Assembly (NCBI GenBank): GCA_030699905.1
Contig: JAUYKQ010000002.1
Span: 1-48,259 of the forward strand
DNA length: 48,259 bases
From: a bacterium
GTDB lineage: Bacteria; Patescibacteriota; Minisyncoccia; Phycocordibacterales; GCA-002787175
Direction: 5' to 3'
Shown here: positions 1 to 6,965 of the stretch, piece after piece
How the letters are laid out: each line of letters starts with the position of its first letter
Numbering within the stretch: the first letter of the stretch is position 1
The notes under the pieces: model-generated
Seen by the model: only the letters and a program-made list of their open reading frames with translations
What the model was told of the DNA's origin: nothing
The model's database searches: none
Made by a program: the position numbers and the translations under genes

Positions 1-144
1 AATCCGCGTCTTTCTTTTCAATTTCGGCTACGTCTTTGCAAAAATTATTCAACAGATACTCTGTATATGCCTCATAATTTTTGCTTCGCCTCGCTCGAAA
101 TTGAAAAGAAATCCATCGGAAGCGAGTTTCGTAACTCAAAGCGG
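1..144. repeat. Palindromic element family C, right-hand part, cut by window edge
   Basis: Positions 2-120 match 48141-48259 with two mismatches (positions 33 and 37). The element ends with the family terminus GTTTCGTAACTCAAAG at about 129-144. A third, longer copy lies at 31552-31748. Both window ends stop inside the same element, as expected when an assembly breaks at a repeat. The two mismatches argue against simple circular overlap. Confidence 0.85.
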
Positions 145-301
145 TTGAGACAAAGTCGGTTGCAAAACGAAAATACAGACCTAAAATCGCGCCGAGTGCA
201 CCTAAAAAGACAGCAAAAAACGGCCCCAAGTCAACAAAAGAACGAAAGAAAACCCCAATGATAAAGCCCGCGACCGAACAGTAAAAAACGCGAAGAAGCA
301 T
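1..301 (-). CDS. Partial membrane protein, possibly the ComEC N-terminus, cut by the window edge
   Basis: An open frame starts at ATG 301, 12 nt after the rnhA stop, and runs off the left edge without a stop (100 codons visible). Residues 1-48 hold two hydrophobic segments separated by FFRSFVDLGP, resembling the start of ComEC/DUF4131 competence channels, which carry DNA across the inner membrane. From about codon 52 the frame runs through a copy of repeat C (1-144), so the later residues are repeat-derived. A TAA lies directly upstream, so ATG 301 is the first possible start, and there is no Shine-Dalgarno. The tight spacing suggests co-transcription with rnhA. The ComEC assignment is weak; the gene may be a repeat-interrupted remnant. 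Confidence 0.4.
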   Translation of the reverse strand, partial: MLLRVFYCSVAGFIIGVFFRSFVDLGPFFAVFLGALGAILGLYFRFATDFVSTALSYETRFRWISFQFRARRSKNYEAYTEYLLNNFCKDVAEIEKKDAD

Positions 302-313
302 TTATTTATAATA

Positions 314-1087
314 CTACAAGTTTGTCCATGAATTTATTATCTCCTTTTCTTCTTTTTCGTTTAACGCTTTTTTAAATTTCGCAGGTCTGCCTTTGACGCG
401 GGATTCGCACTCTGCCCATGTTTTGTGAGTTTGAATAACGCCATGAACCTTACTGACATACGAATAGGCCTTTGCTTTTGAACGCGCTCTGTTTTGTGAT
501 TTTGACTCTTTAGCCGTACGGTCAGAGGTTATATTCAAAATATTTTTGACGGGATAATTTTCCAGATTGCCGGAATACAAAACTTCTTTCTTGCCATCGG
601 CAAAATTACTGGCAATTTCATCCGCCCTTTCGTTGCCAGCGACGCCGATATGTCCGCCGACATGTTTCCATTCAATTTCCATAGGGTTCTTAGTTCCAAG
701 GAGCTCTTTAAGTTCAGCCAAACTCTCCCACAAGTCCCTGTTTTCAACATCTTTTTTTTCTTTGGTCTTCCAGCCGTTTTTCTGCCAACCGTAAATCCAT
801 TTGGTAATACCATTTATCAAATACGACGAGTCCGTGTACAGGATGATTTTGGTGATTGATGATTGATGATTGGTTATTCCCTGCAATGCTTTGATTGCGG
901 CGGTGAGTTCCATCCTATTGTTGGTGGTATCTCCTTCCCGCCCTCCAATCTCTGTAACTTCATAATTCATACTTCCTACTTCATTATTCTTCGGCGCGAT
1001 TATTATCGCGCCGAACCCGCCCGGCCCAGGGTTTCCCCGCGAAGCGCCATCAGTAAAAACAACCGCTCTTTTAAATTTAAATTCCAT
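314..1087 (-). CDS. rnhA: Ribonuclease HI with C-terminal hybrid-binding-like domain
   Basis: RNase HI removes the RNA strand of RNA-DNA hybrids (R-loops, primers). The catalytic acidic residues are visible in order: FTDGASRGNPG near residue 13, RMELTAAI, LYTDSSYL and NERADEIA. About 50 C-terminal residues (KAYSYVSKVHGV...TWAECESRVKGRPAKFKKA) resemble the RNase H1 N-terminal hybrid-binding/caulimovirus VI domain, here placed at the C-terminus, making the protein (257 aa) longer than the roughly 155-aa bacterial enzyme. ATG 1087 is chosen; an upstream TTG adds only five residues. A near-repetitive nucleotide stretch (845-880) sits between the first acidic motifs and may be a small in-frame insertion. 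The gene lies upstream of the edge-truncated membrane ORF. Confidence 0.9.
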   Translation of the reverse strand: MEFKFKRAVVFTDGASRGNPGPGGFGAIIIAPKNNEVGSMNYEVTEIGGREGDTTNNRMELTAAIKALQGITNHQSSITKIILYTDSSYLINGITKWIYGWQKNGWKTKEKKDVENRDLWESLAELKELLGTKNPMEIEWKHVGGHIGVAGNERADEIASNFADGKKEVLYSGNLENYPVKNILNITSDRTAKESKSQNRARSKAKAYSYVSKVHGVIQTHKTWAECESRVKGRPAKFKKALNEKEEKEIINSWTNL

Positions 1088-1136
1088 TGTTGTTCGCCAC
1101 AACTAAAAACATTCTTTCGTCCTTGTATAATATTCT

Positions 1137-1190
1137 TGAATTGCGAAATACGGCAAGCGCCACCCCCCCACGAGGAAAGTCACAAAAACG
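1137..1190. repeat. Decayed half copy of palindromic element family A
   Basis: GAATTGCGAAAT followed by a C-rich block, GAGGAAAGTCACAAAAA, matches the left half of the element at 27312-27454. The right half is missing or unrecognisable. Confidence 0.55.
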
Positions 1191-1253
1191 CTCTAATTAT
1201 CTCACGAAACGCTCCGACTATTTACGACTCTATTTACACAAAATTATAACATT

Positions 1254-1296
1254 AAAAAAAACCCGAGCGCGGTAACCAACAAAAACCGCGCTCGGG
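1254..1296 (-). terminator. Rho-independent terminator of the recJ-rnhA intergenic RNA
   Basis: An 11-bp perfect stem, CCCGAGCGCGG paired with CCGCGCTCGGG (1262-1272 and 1286-1296), is followed on the minus strand by an eight-T tract (1261-1254). Confidence 0.9.
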
Positions 1297-1428
1297 CCCC
1301 AACAAACAGAAGGAGTCGTGAATTCTTTACTCCCAGTCCGAAGTCCCTAACATGCAAGGAAGCTAAAGAACTTCACCGAACAACTCTCAATCGACCGCCT
1401 TCCTTTCCCCTAAGGTCGAGAGCCATCT
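1254..1428 (-). ncRNA. Unassigned structured small RNA, about 175 nt
   Basis: A consensus promoter upstream and a strong intrinsic terminator define a discrete minus-strand transcript of about 175 nt with no convincing ORF. It can fold into a 5' hairpin (CTCTCGACC pairing with GGTC...GAGAG, about 1382-1420) and a long second hairpin (GTGAA, bulged G, TTCTTTA pairing with TAAAGAATTCAC, about 1320-1376). Every bacterium needs SRP RNA, 6S RNA, RNase P RNA and tmRNA. I do not see the SRP domain IV signature or a tRNA-like end, so I leave it unassigned; 6S-like RNA or a CPR-specific RNA are possible. It lies between recJ and rnhA. Confidence 0.65.
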
Positions 1429-1434
1429 TTCTCT

Positions 1435-1462
1435 ATAATACTGTTTTACGGTAATATGTCAA
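1435..1462 (-). promoter_or_regulatory. Sigma-70-type promoter of the intergenic RNA
   Basis: TTGACA (1457-1462, overlapping the start of the region after the recJ stop) is followed, after 16 bp, by TATTAT (1435-1440). The predicted start is near 1428. Confidence 0.8.
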
Positions 1463-3176
1463 CAACTCTAAGGCGAAGCTCTTCTCTATAGCCGAAAAAT
1501 GACTTTTCCAAAGTGGCCGAAATGTTTAAATGGTCGCCCATCTTCAAATTGGCACATATGCTTCTCTTGTCTTCCGGCGCGAAGAAAGAGATAGCGGATA
1601 CTCTATTGCCTTTTTCGCTTTCAAAGATTATTTTCAAATGCTGTTTTTCTTTGCCGAAAAATTCAACCGCCCTCACGTAAGCATCCGATATTTTAAAAAC
1701 CGGCTTTTCGTTGCCCATACCGAAAGGAGAAAGCCGTTCCAACACGGAAAACATTTCACCGGTAATTTCTTCCAAGGAAACCGCCTCAGAACTTTCGGGC
1801 AAGGAATCGGCGGAGTTTTCTGCCGTTTTGTCCGAAATGGACAGTCCGTCCGCGGCCGAGTAAAGTTTTTCTTCAAGTTTGTAGACCGCCTCATCGGAGA
1901 CGGTAAACCCGCCGGAAGCGCGATGCCCGCCATATTCCGTAAAAGTTCCGTCTTCCGCGGCCCCAAGAATTTCAAGTACATTTATTCCCGCGGGAGCTCT
2001 ACAAGAGCCCTTTAATGTTTCGTCGCCATTTCTGCCCCAGAGAAAAACCGGCCTCCCATAGTCCTCCATAAGTTTATTGCAGGCCAAACCCAAAAGAGAT
2101 GGTCTCCACTTCGGATTTCCCATGACAATAACCGGCATTTTTTCTTTTTCTTTAACCCGTTTTTCCAAACGCAGGCGCATTTCTTTCACCATCGCGGCCA
2201 CGGTGCCTTTTCTTTCGTCGTTTATTTCGTTTAAATGGTCTATGTGCGCTTGCGCTTCTTCTTCCGTCTCGGCCACAAGCAAAGAAAAAGCATCCATTGG
2301 CACCCCCATTCTTGAGGCGGCATTTATTCTCGGGCCTATGGAAAAGCCGATATCGTCTTCTGTCAGTTGGCGTTGGTTTATGCGCAAAGAACTGCAGAGT
2401 CGCATGAGACCGATTCTAGGCGACTTACGCAAAACCTTAATCCCGTAGTACGAAAGGGCTCGATTCTCACCCGTTAAAGGAACCATGTCGGATAGAGTGG
2501 CGACACCCACCATATCAAGCAGCCATTTCTCCCACCCCGGAAACGTCGCTTTCAACGGCGATTTTATGTCTTTTAGTGAAGCACAGAGGGCCTGAACCAA
2601 TTTGAAAGCCACGCCCGCGCCACAAATGTCTTTATTGGGATAACCACACCCTGGCTGTTTGGGGTTTAAAACGGCAAATGCTTTAGGCAGTCCCCGCGGA
2701 GACGCTTCGTGATGGTCAGTTACTATTACGTCCATTCCGAGCTCGTTGGCTTTTTCAACTTCTTTTAAGTCGGCAATTCCGCAATCAACGGTTATGAGGA
2801 GTTTTCCCCCTTCATTTGCCAACTTTTCTATGGCTTGTAAATGCAGTCCGAACCCTTCGTTATGACGGCTGGGGATATAGTTTTCAAAATTGTTGTAGCC
2901 GATTTTTTTAAAAAAATCATGAAGTATGACCGCTCCGGGTATGCCGTCAGTGTCATAGTCGCTGTAAATTATTATTTTTTCATTATTTTCCACGGCCATC
3001 TTTACCCGAGAAACGGCCTTGTCCATGTCTTTAAGAAGAAACGGATCGTGAGTGTGTTTTTCGTAATCGGGATTTAAAAACGCTTCGGCTTCTTTAGCTG
3101 TTTTCAATCCTCGTTTAATCAAAAGCCGCTCCAAAAGCGGCGGATAAACTTTAAGCTCATCCAAAGATTCATTCAT
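1446..3176 (-). CDS. recJ: Single-strand DNA-specific 5'-3' exonuclease RecJ
   Basis: RecJ degrades single-stranded DNA 5' to 3' in recombination, mismatch and base-excision repair. The DHH phosphoesterase metal motifs are visible: YSDYDTDG near residue 70, TVDCGI near 130 and TDHHEAS near 155, followed by DHHA1 (PVIVMGNPKWRPSLLGLACNKL, then GGHRASGGF) and a C-terminal OB-like domain. At 576 aa it has normal length. ATG 3176 is preferred over GTG 3179 because an extended -10 ends 6 nt before it, predicting a leaderless mRNA. Its 3' end is next to the promoter of the downstream ncRNA. Confidence 0.95.
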   Translation of the reverse strand: MNESLDELKVYPPLLERLLIKRGLKTAKEAEAFLNPDYEKHTHDPFLLKDMDKAVSRVKMAVENNEKIIIYSDYDTDGIPGAVILHDFFKKIGYNNFENYIPSRHNEGFGLHLQAIEKLANEGGKLLITVDCGIADLKEVEKANELGMDVIVTDHHEASPRGLPKAFAVLNPKQPGCGYPNKDICGAGVAFKLVQALCASLKDIKSPLKATFPGWEKWLLDMVGVATLSDMVPLTGENRALSYYGIKVLRKSPRIGLMRLCSSLRINQRQLTEDDIGFSIGPRINAASRMGVPMDAFSLLVAETEEEAQAHIDHLNEINDERKGTVAAMVKEMRLRLEKRVKEKEKMPVIVMGNPKWRPSLLGLACNKLMEDYGRPVFLWGRNGDETLKGSCRAPAGINVLEILGAAEDGTFTEYGGHRASGGFTVSDEAVYKLEEKLYSAADGLSISDKTAENSADSLPESSEAVSLEEITGEMFSVLERLSPFGMGNEKPVFKISDAYVRAVEFFGKEKQHLKIIFESEKGNRVSAISFFAPEDKRSICANLKMGDHLNISATLEKSFFGYREELRLRVVDILP

Positions 3177-3182
3177 CACGAG

Positions 3183-3191
3183 ATTATATCA
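3183..3191 (-). promoter_or_regulatory. Extended -10 of recJ, leaderless spacing
   Basis: TGaTATAAT ends 6 nt before ATG 3176. No clear -35 or Shine-Dalgarno is seen. Confidence 0.7.
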
Positions 3192-3233
3192 TGACCTTAA
3201 AATGCCTGTTTTTGACCCGCAATAACTTTATAA

Positions 3234-4322
3234 CTAAAAAGCCGGCTGGTAGTGTTCGTTGAGTTTTACCTTCCGCAAATTTACGTTTGCAATCTCACCG
3301 TTCCATACAATCGCCTCTAAAAATCCTCCTTCCATTGTCTCTTCCGAAAAATACTGGTCAAAGATAAAGTTTCCCAAACTGTAAGCAATCCATCCATCGC
3401 CGTATCTTTCAACCGGCTGTATGACGTGAGGATGATGACCCACCACCAGGTCAGCCCCTTCGTCTATGGCCAATCGGCTGATTTTTTTTTGAAAATCGTT
3501 CGGAAGTTTCGCGTATTCGTCGCCATAATGGAAAGATGCTATCACGATATCAGCCATCTCTTTTGCCTTCTTTATCGACCGAGAGACGTTTTCTGAAGAA
3601 AGCATGGCTATGCCGGCTTTTTTTTCATTAGCTTCAAAATATCCGTGAAATTGACTGAAAGACACAAATGCCACAGATGTACCGTCTGCAAGAATTGCTA
3701 CAGCCGGGTCATAGGCATCTTCGTCGTAAAATCCTCCGCCAGAATACAATATACCCTGGCCTTTCAGCCGGTACAAAGTGTCTTCAAGAGCCGCTTTGCC
3801 CCAATCGCTCATATGATTATTCGCAAGCGAAAGAACTGAAAAGCCAGCCTCTTTGAGAGCCGGCGCGGCTTTGACATCCATATGGAAAGAATACAAAGAA
3901 CCCGTGTCAGTACCTCTGTCTGAAATGGTTCCTTCAAGGTTTCCAAAAAGCAGGTCGTAATTTTTAAGCTCATCTCTAATAAGTTCAAATGGAAAACCGA
4001 AATCTCCTCCTCCATGCTTTATGATTTTGGCCTCAACTCCTCTGTCCAACATTATATCCCCCACAAAACCCAAAACGAAACCTCGCGCCTCTTCATGAAG
4101 GTCTTTCCATTGTTTTTGCTCCTCCAAGAAAGAGACCGCCTCGGTTCTGTCGGTTTGAAAATTTTGGCTGTCGGTGTTATAAACCGCCACTGCCGCTCTC
4201 GTGTTTGCTCCTTCAAAATAAAAACCAGTCCACCACACGCCGGCGGTTAAAAAAACAACCATCATAAAGAACTTTACAACAAAAAAGAAACCGTGCTCAT
4301 CAATTTGATGACCGTAAGACAT
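3234..4322 (-). CDS. CapA-family (PGA_cap) metallophosphoesterase, membrane anchored
   Basis: This resembles the poly-gamma-glutamate capsule protein CapA, a calcineurin-like phosphoesterase fold acting outside the membrane; its substrate here is unknown. A hydrophobic N-terminal segment (about residues 12-32, FFFVVKFFMMVVFLTAGVWW) anchors it. Metal and active-site motifs follow: GFVGDIMLDRGVE, LLFGNLEGTI, SLANNHMSDWG, ASFHYGDEY, DLVVGHHPHVIQ and AYSLGNFIFDQ. At 362 aa it has typical length. The start is ATG 4322, not the upstream TTG 4328, because TGaTAATAT ends 6 nt before it. It is divergent from the HIT gene. No capsule biosynthesis genes are adjacent, so the name describes the family only. 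Confidence 0.88.
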   Translation of the reverse strand: MSYGHQIDEHGFFFVVKFFMMVVFLTAGVWWTGFYFEGANTRAAVAVYNTDSQNFQTDRTEAVSFLEEQKQWKDLHEEARGFVLGFVGDIMLDRGVEAKIIKHGGGDFGFPFELIRDELKNYDLLFGNLEGTISDRGTDTGSLYSFHMDVKAAPALKEAGFSVLSLANNHMSDWGKAALEDTLYRLKGQGILYSGGGFYDEDAYDPAVAILADGTSVAFVSFSQFHGYFEANEKKAGIAMLSSENVSRSIKKAKEMADIVIASFHYGDEYAKLPNDFQKKISRLAIDEGADLVVGHHPHVIQPVERYGDGWIAYSLGNFIFDQYFSEETMEGGFLEAIVWNGEIANVNLRKVKLNEHYQPAF

Positions 4323-4328
4323 ATACAA

Positions 4329-4337
4329 ATATTATCA
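4329..4337 (-). promoter_or_regulatory. Extended -10 of capA-like gene, leaderless spacing
   Basis: TGaTAATAT is followed by six bases and ATG 4322. Confidence 0.7.
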
Positions 4338-4426
4338 CGCGATAAACGAGAAGTAACGGGATAAAATTTTACAAAAACATTGTTCAGAATTTTCGCGCGT
4401 TTGAATGCCCTGTAAACTTACGGCTG

Positions 4427-4435
4427 TGATATACT
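4427..4435 (+). promoter_or_regulatory. Extended -10 of the HIT gene, leaderless spacing
   Basis: TGaTATACT is followed by six bases and ATG 4442. It faces the promoter of the divergent capA-like gene about 90 bp away. Confidence 0.75.
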
Positions 4436-4441
4436 GACTTT

Positions 4442-4822
4442 ATGAAAGAAACGGAAACGAAAAATTGCGTATTTTGTAAAATCGCTAAAAGAGAAATCCC
4501 CGCCGAAATCGTTTATGAAGACGAAAAGTTTTTGGCTTTTTTGGATATTCACCCGCAATCTCCGGGGCACACCCAAGTAATTCCCAAAAAACATTACAGA
4601 TGGGTATGGGATATGCCTGCCGAGGAAATCGGAAAATATTTTGAAGTCGCTCAAAAAATAGCTTTGGCTCAAAGAAAGGCCTTCAGCACCGAGTGGATTT
4701 TAAGCAAAACCATCGGAGACGAAGTCCCTCATGCCCACATATGGGTATTTCCAAACGACAAAGTAGAGGGCGACAAAATGAACTTCAAAGAAAACGCGGA
4801 GAAGATCAGAAATAGTTTGTAA
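4442..4822 (+). CDS. HIT-family nucleotide hydrolase/transferase
   Basis: HIT proteins hydrolyse or transfer nucleotides through a histidine-AMP intermediate. [13 protein letters not shown] near the start gives the zinc-type CxxC, followed by ESP-loop-like [17 protein letters not shown]. The catalytic triad reads PHAHIWVF: the first and the nucleophilic second histidine are present, but the third histidine of HxHxH is tryptophan. At 126 aa it has normal HINT length. It ends at a bidirectional terminator shared with the convergent pgk gene. The substrate cannot be read from sequence. Confidence 0.9.
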   Translation: MKETETKNCVFCKIAKREIPAEIVYEDEKFLAFLDIHPQSPGHTQVIPKKHYRWVWDMPAEEIGKYFEVAQKIALAQRKAFSTEWILSKTIGDEVPHAHIWVFPNDKVEGDKMNFKENAEKIRNSL

Positions 4823-4862
4823 CTTGAAACATGTAGCGTGTAACATGTAACATTTTCCAAAC

Positions 4863-4893
4863 AAACGGCTCACACTACCAGTGTGAGCCGTTT
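4863..4893. terminator. Bidirectional terminator between the HIT gene and pgk
   Basis: A 13-bp perfect stem AAACGGCTCACAC/GTGTGAGCCGTTT with loop TACCA is flanked by A and T runs, between two convergent genes. The same stem recurs, with the reverse-complement loop TGGTA, at 31428-31462. Confidence 0.85.
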
Positions 4894-4939
4894 TGGTTAG
4901 CGTAACATGAGTGTGCGTTGCGCCAGTTTCAGCCAGTTC

Positions 4940-6094
4940 TCAAAAGTTTCCATTAATTTCAAGCGCCTTAATGCCGGGAAGCGTTTCATCTGATAAAAAT
5001 TTAAGCATCGCTCCGCCTCCCGTAGAAACAAAAGAAAATTTGTCGTGAATCCCGAGAGATGAAACAGCGGCTAAAGTGTCTCCTCCTCCGACCATCACAT
5101 CTCCCGCCACTCGGCCTAAAATTCCGGCTAATTTTTCCGTGCCTCCCGAAAATCCCTTCTCATAAAATCCCAAAGGGCCGTTCCATATTATAAAAGAGGC
5201 CTTCTCGCATAGAGTTCTCAAGAAGACCAGAGTTTCCGGCCCGACATCGCGGACGGTTTCGTCCTTGGAAATATTTTCGCTTTTTTTTACCGATATTCGC
5301 CCTTCCAAGTTTTCCACCAAAACATCCTTTGGAACCAATACCTTTGAACTTTTCACAACATTTGCAAGATCCACCTTTTCCTTGGCAAGAGGCGAAAGGC
5401 CGACTTCCATGCCTTTAGCCGAGAAAATGTCGTTCGCTAAAGCGCCTCCCACAAAAACGGTATCGGCCGTTTGCATGAATTTTTCAACCAAATGCAATTT
5501 CGTCTTAAACTTGGCTCCTCCCATCAGAAAAAGGAAGGGACGAGTCGGTTTAAAAGCCCTTGAAAGATTTTCAACCTCTTCCAAAAAAAGAGGTCCGGCG
5601 TAAGACGGCATAAGTCGCGCCACGCCGACAACGGAACAATGTTCTCTGTGCGAAACGGAAAATGCCTCATTTACGAACACATGGCCGAGCTCGGCTATTT
5701 TTTTGGACAAATCGGCGCTGTTCTCCTTTTCTCCTTTTTCTCTGCGGATGTTTTCAACCAAAATAAACTGTCCGTTGCGCAAATCGCGAATTTTATCTTT
5801 GGCCTCTGAAAGCGACTTGGCGAAAGAAATTTTAAACTCGGTCTGGTTTTTAAGATACTCAAAAACCGGCAACAGCGAGGATGTGTCGTCCTTCTTTTCG
5901 TCTCTGCGATGGGAGAGAAGGATACTGCGCGCGCCGGAGCGCGCCAAGAATTCCATCGCCGGAAATGTTTTCTTTATCCTAAAATCGTTCAGAACTCGGC
6001 CCGCGCCGACTGGCACGTCAAAACCGACCCGTACAACCGTTTTCTTGCCGGCCAAATCGGAAAGATCTTCAAGTTTTTTCAAATTGAAACTCAT
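4940..6094 (-). CDS. pgk: Phosphoglycerate kinase
   Basis: PGK transfers phosphate between 1,3-bisphosphoglycerate and ADP, making ATP in lower glycolysis. At 384 aa it is close to full length. Family blocks are visible: LLSH near residue 60, VNEAFSVSHREHCS near 140, LMGGAKFKTKLHLVEKF near 190, WNGPLGFYE near 310 and VGGGDTLAAV near 350. The usually invariant substrate block RxDFNVP reads RVGFDVP, and the usual SHLGRP region is SHRRDEK, so the sugar-phosphate pocket appears altered. The ATG lies 1 nt beyond the tpiA stop, so the two glycolytic genes form one transcription unit with tpiA first. Confidence 0.93.
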   Translation of the reverse strand: MSFNLKKLEDLSDLAGKKTVVRVGFDVPVGAGRVLNDFRIKKTFPAMEFLARSGARSILLSHRRDEKKDDTSSLLPVFEYLKNQTEFKISFAKSLSEAKDKIRDLRNGQFILVENIRREKGEKENSADLSKKIAELGHVFVNEAFSVSHREHCSVVGVARLMPSYAGPLFLEEVENLSRAFKPTRPFLFLMGGAKFKTKLHLVEKFMQTADTVFVGGALANDIFSAKGMEVGLSPLAKEKVDLANVVKSSKVLVPKDVLVENLEGRISVKKSENISKDETVRDVGPETLVFLRTLCEKASFIIWNGPLGFYEKGFSGGTEKLAGILGRVAGDVMVGGGDTLAAVSSLGIHDKFSFVSTGGGAMLKFLSDETLPGIKALEINGNF

Positions 6095-6095
6095 T

Positions 6096-6890
6096 TCAGG
6101 ACTTTTCTACGATTTCTACAATTTCACCGAAATGGGTCGGAGACACGCTTTCTCTGCCCACGAGAAAACCGTCCGCCTTTCCCTCTTTTAACAACTCGCC
6201 GGCGTTTATGGAAGAAACCGAACCTCCGTAGAGAACAGGAACGGAAAGGACGTCCTCGTTTTTGTACAGATCTGACAATATTTTTCTTATAAAAAGAGCC
6301 GTTTCTTCAAATTCTGCGGGTTTCATGGCATCTTTAAAAGGCCTGCCGATAGTCCAGACCGGCTCATAAGCGATAATCAGTTTGCCCAAAAACCGGCCCG
6401 ATACTTTTGAAAGAGATTCTCTTATCTGCGTCTCAAGAAAAGAAAGATACTTGCCCGCGTCGTCTCTTTCTTTTTCTCCGACACAAATGACAGGGGTAAG
6501 ATCAAAAGACAAAGCGACAGCTATTTTTCGGGATACCACCTCATCGCTATCACCTCGGGCGCGTCTCTCGGAGTGTCCGATTATGACAAAAGAGGCACCC
6601 GCGCTTTTTACCATTTCCGGTCCGTTTTCTCCGACAAAAGAACCTTGGTTTTCAAAAAAAACATCCTGACTGCCCAAAAAAAGGTTGCCTTTCGCGGCAA
6701 GCGATAAAGAACCGAGAAACGAGACGGGTGGACATATAACCGTCTTGACCATTTCCACCTTCAACATTTTCCTCTTTATTTTTCCGAAAATCTCTTTGGC
6801 TTGCCGTTTGTCGGTTATGTACATTTTCCAGTTGCCCACTATGATTTTTTTCCGCGTTTTGCCTGATGAAAGTTTTCCTTTTTTTACCAT
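6096..6890 (-). CDS. tpiA: Triosephosphate isomerase
   Basis: TIM interconverts dihydroxyacetone phosphate and glyceraldehyde-3-phosphate. The catalytic residues are present: lysine in VGNWKM, histidine in IIGHSERR and glutamate in IAYEPVWTIG. The phosphate-binding VLYGGSVSS and GFLVGRES close the barrel. At 264 aa it is slightly long, with about 14 extra basic residues in front. I start at ATG 6890 rather than the nine-codon-longer frame because TGgTATACT ends 6 nt upstream of it, the same geometry as at recJ, capA and hit. The TGA stop is followed 1 nt later by the pgk start. Use of TGA as stop rules out the Gly-TGA code. Confidence 0.94.
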   Translation of the reverse strand: MVKKGKLSSGKTRKKIIVGNWKMYITDKRQAKEIFGKIKRKMLKVEMVKTVICPPVSFLGSLSLAAKGNLFLGSQDVFFENQGSFVGENGPEMVKSAGASFVIIGHSERRARGDSDEVVSRKIAVALSFDLTPVICVGEKERDDAGKYLSFLETQIRESLSKVSGRFLGKLIIAYEPVWTIGRPFKDAMKPAEFEETALFIRKILSDLYKNEDVLSVPVLYGGSVSSINAGELLKEGKADGFLVGRESVSPTHFGEIVEIVEKS

Positions 6891-6896
6891 GATTAA

Positions 6897-6905
6897 AGTA
6901 TACCA
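6897..6905 (-). promoter_or_regulatory. Extended -10 of tpiA-pgk, leaderless spacing
   Basis: TGgTATACT is followed by six bases and ATG 6890. Confidence 0.75.
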
Positions 6906-6965
6906 AAAAGCGGTCAATCAAGTAACATGCTTTAAGCCCCTCATTTTAAACGTGTCGTCTGAGGG

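Noticed and set aside
1254-1428. SRP (4.5S) RNA
   Set aside because: A GGAAAGGAAGG segment is vaguely similar, but the diagnostic AGCAG side of the domain IV loop is absent.
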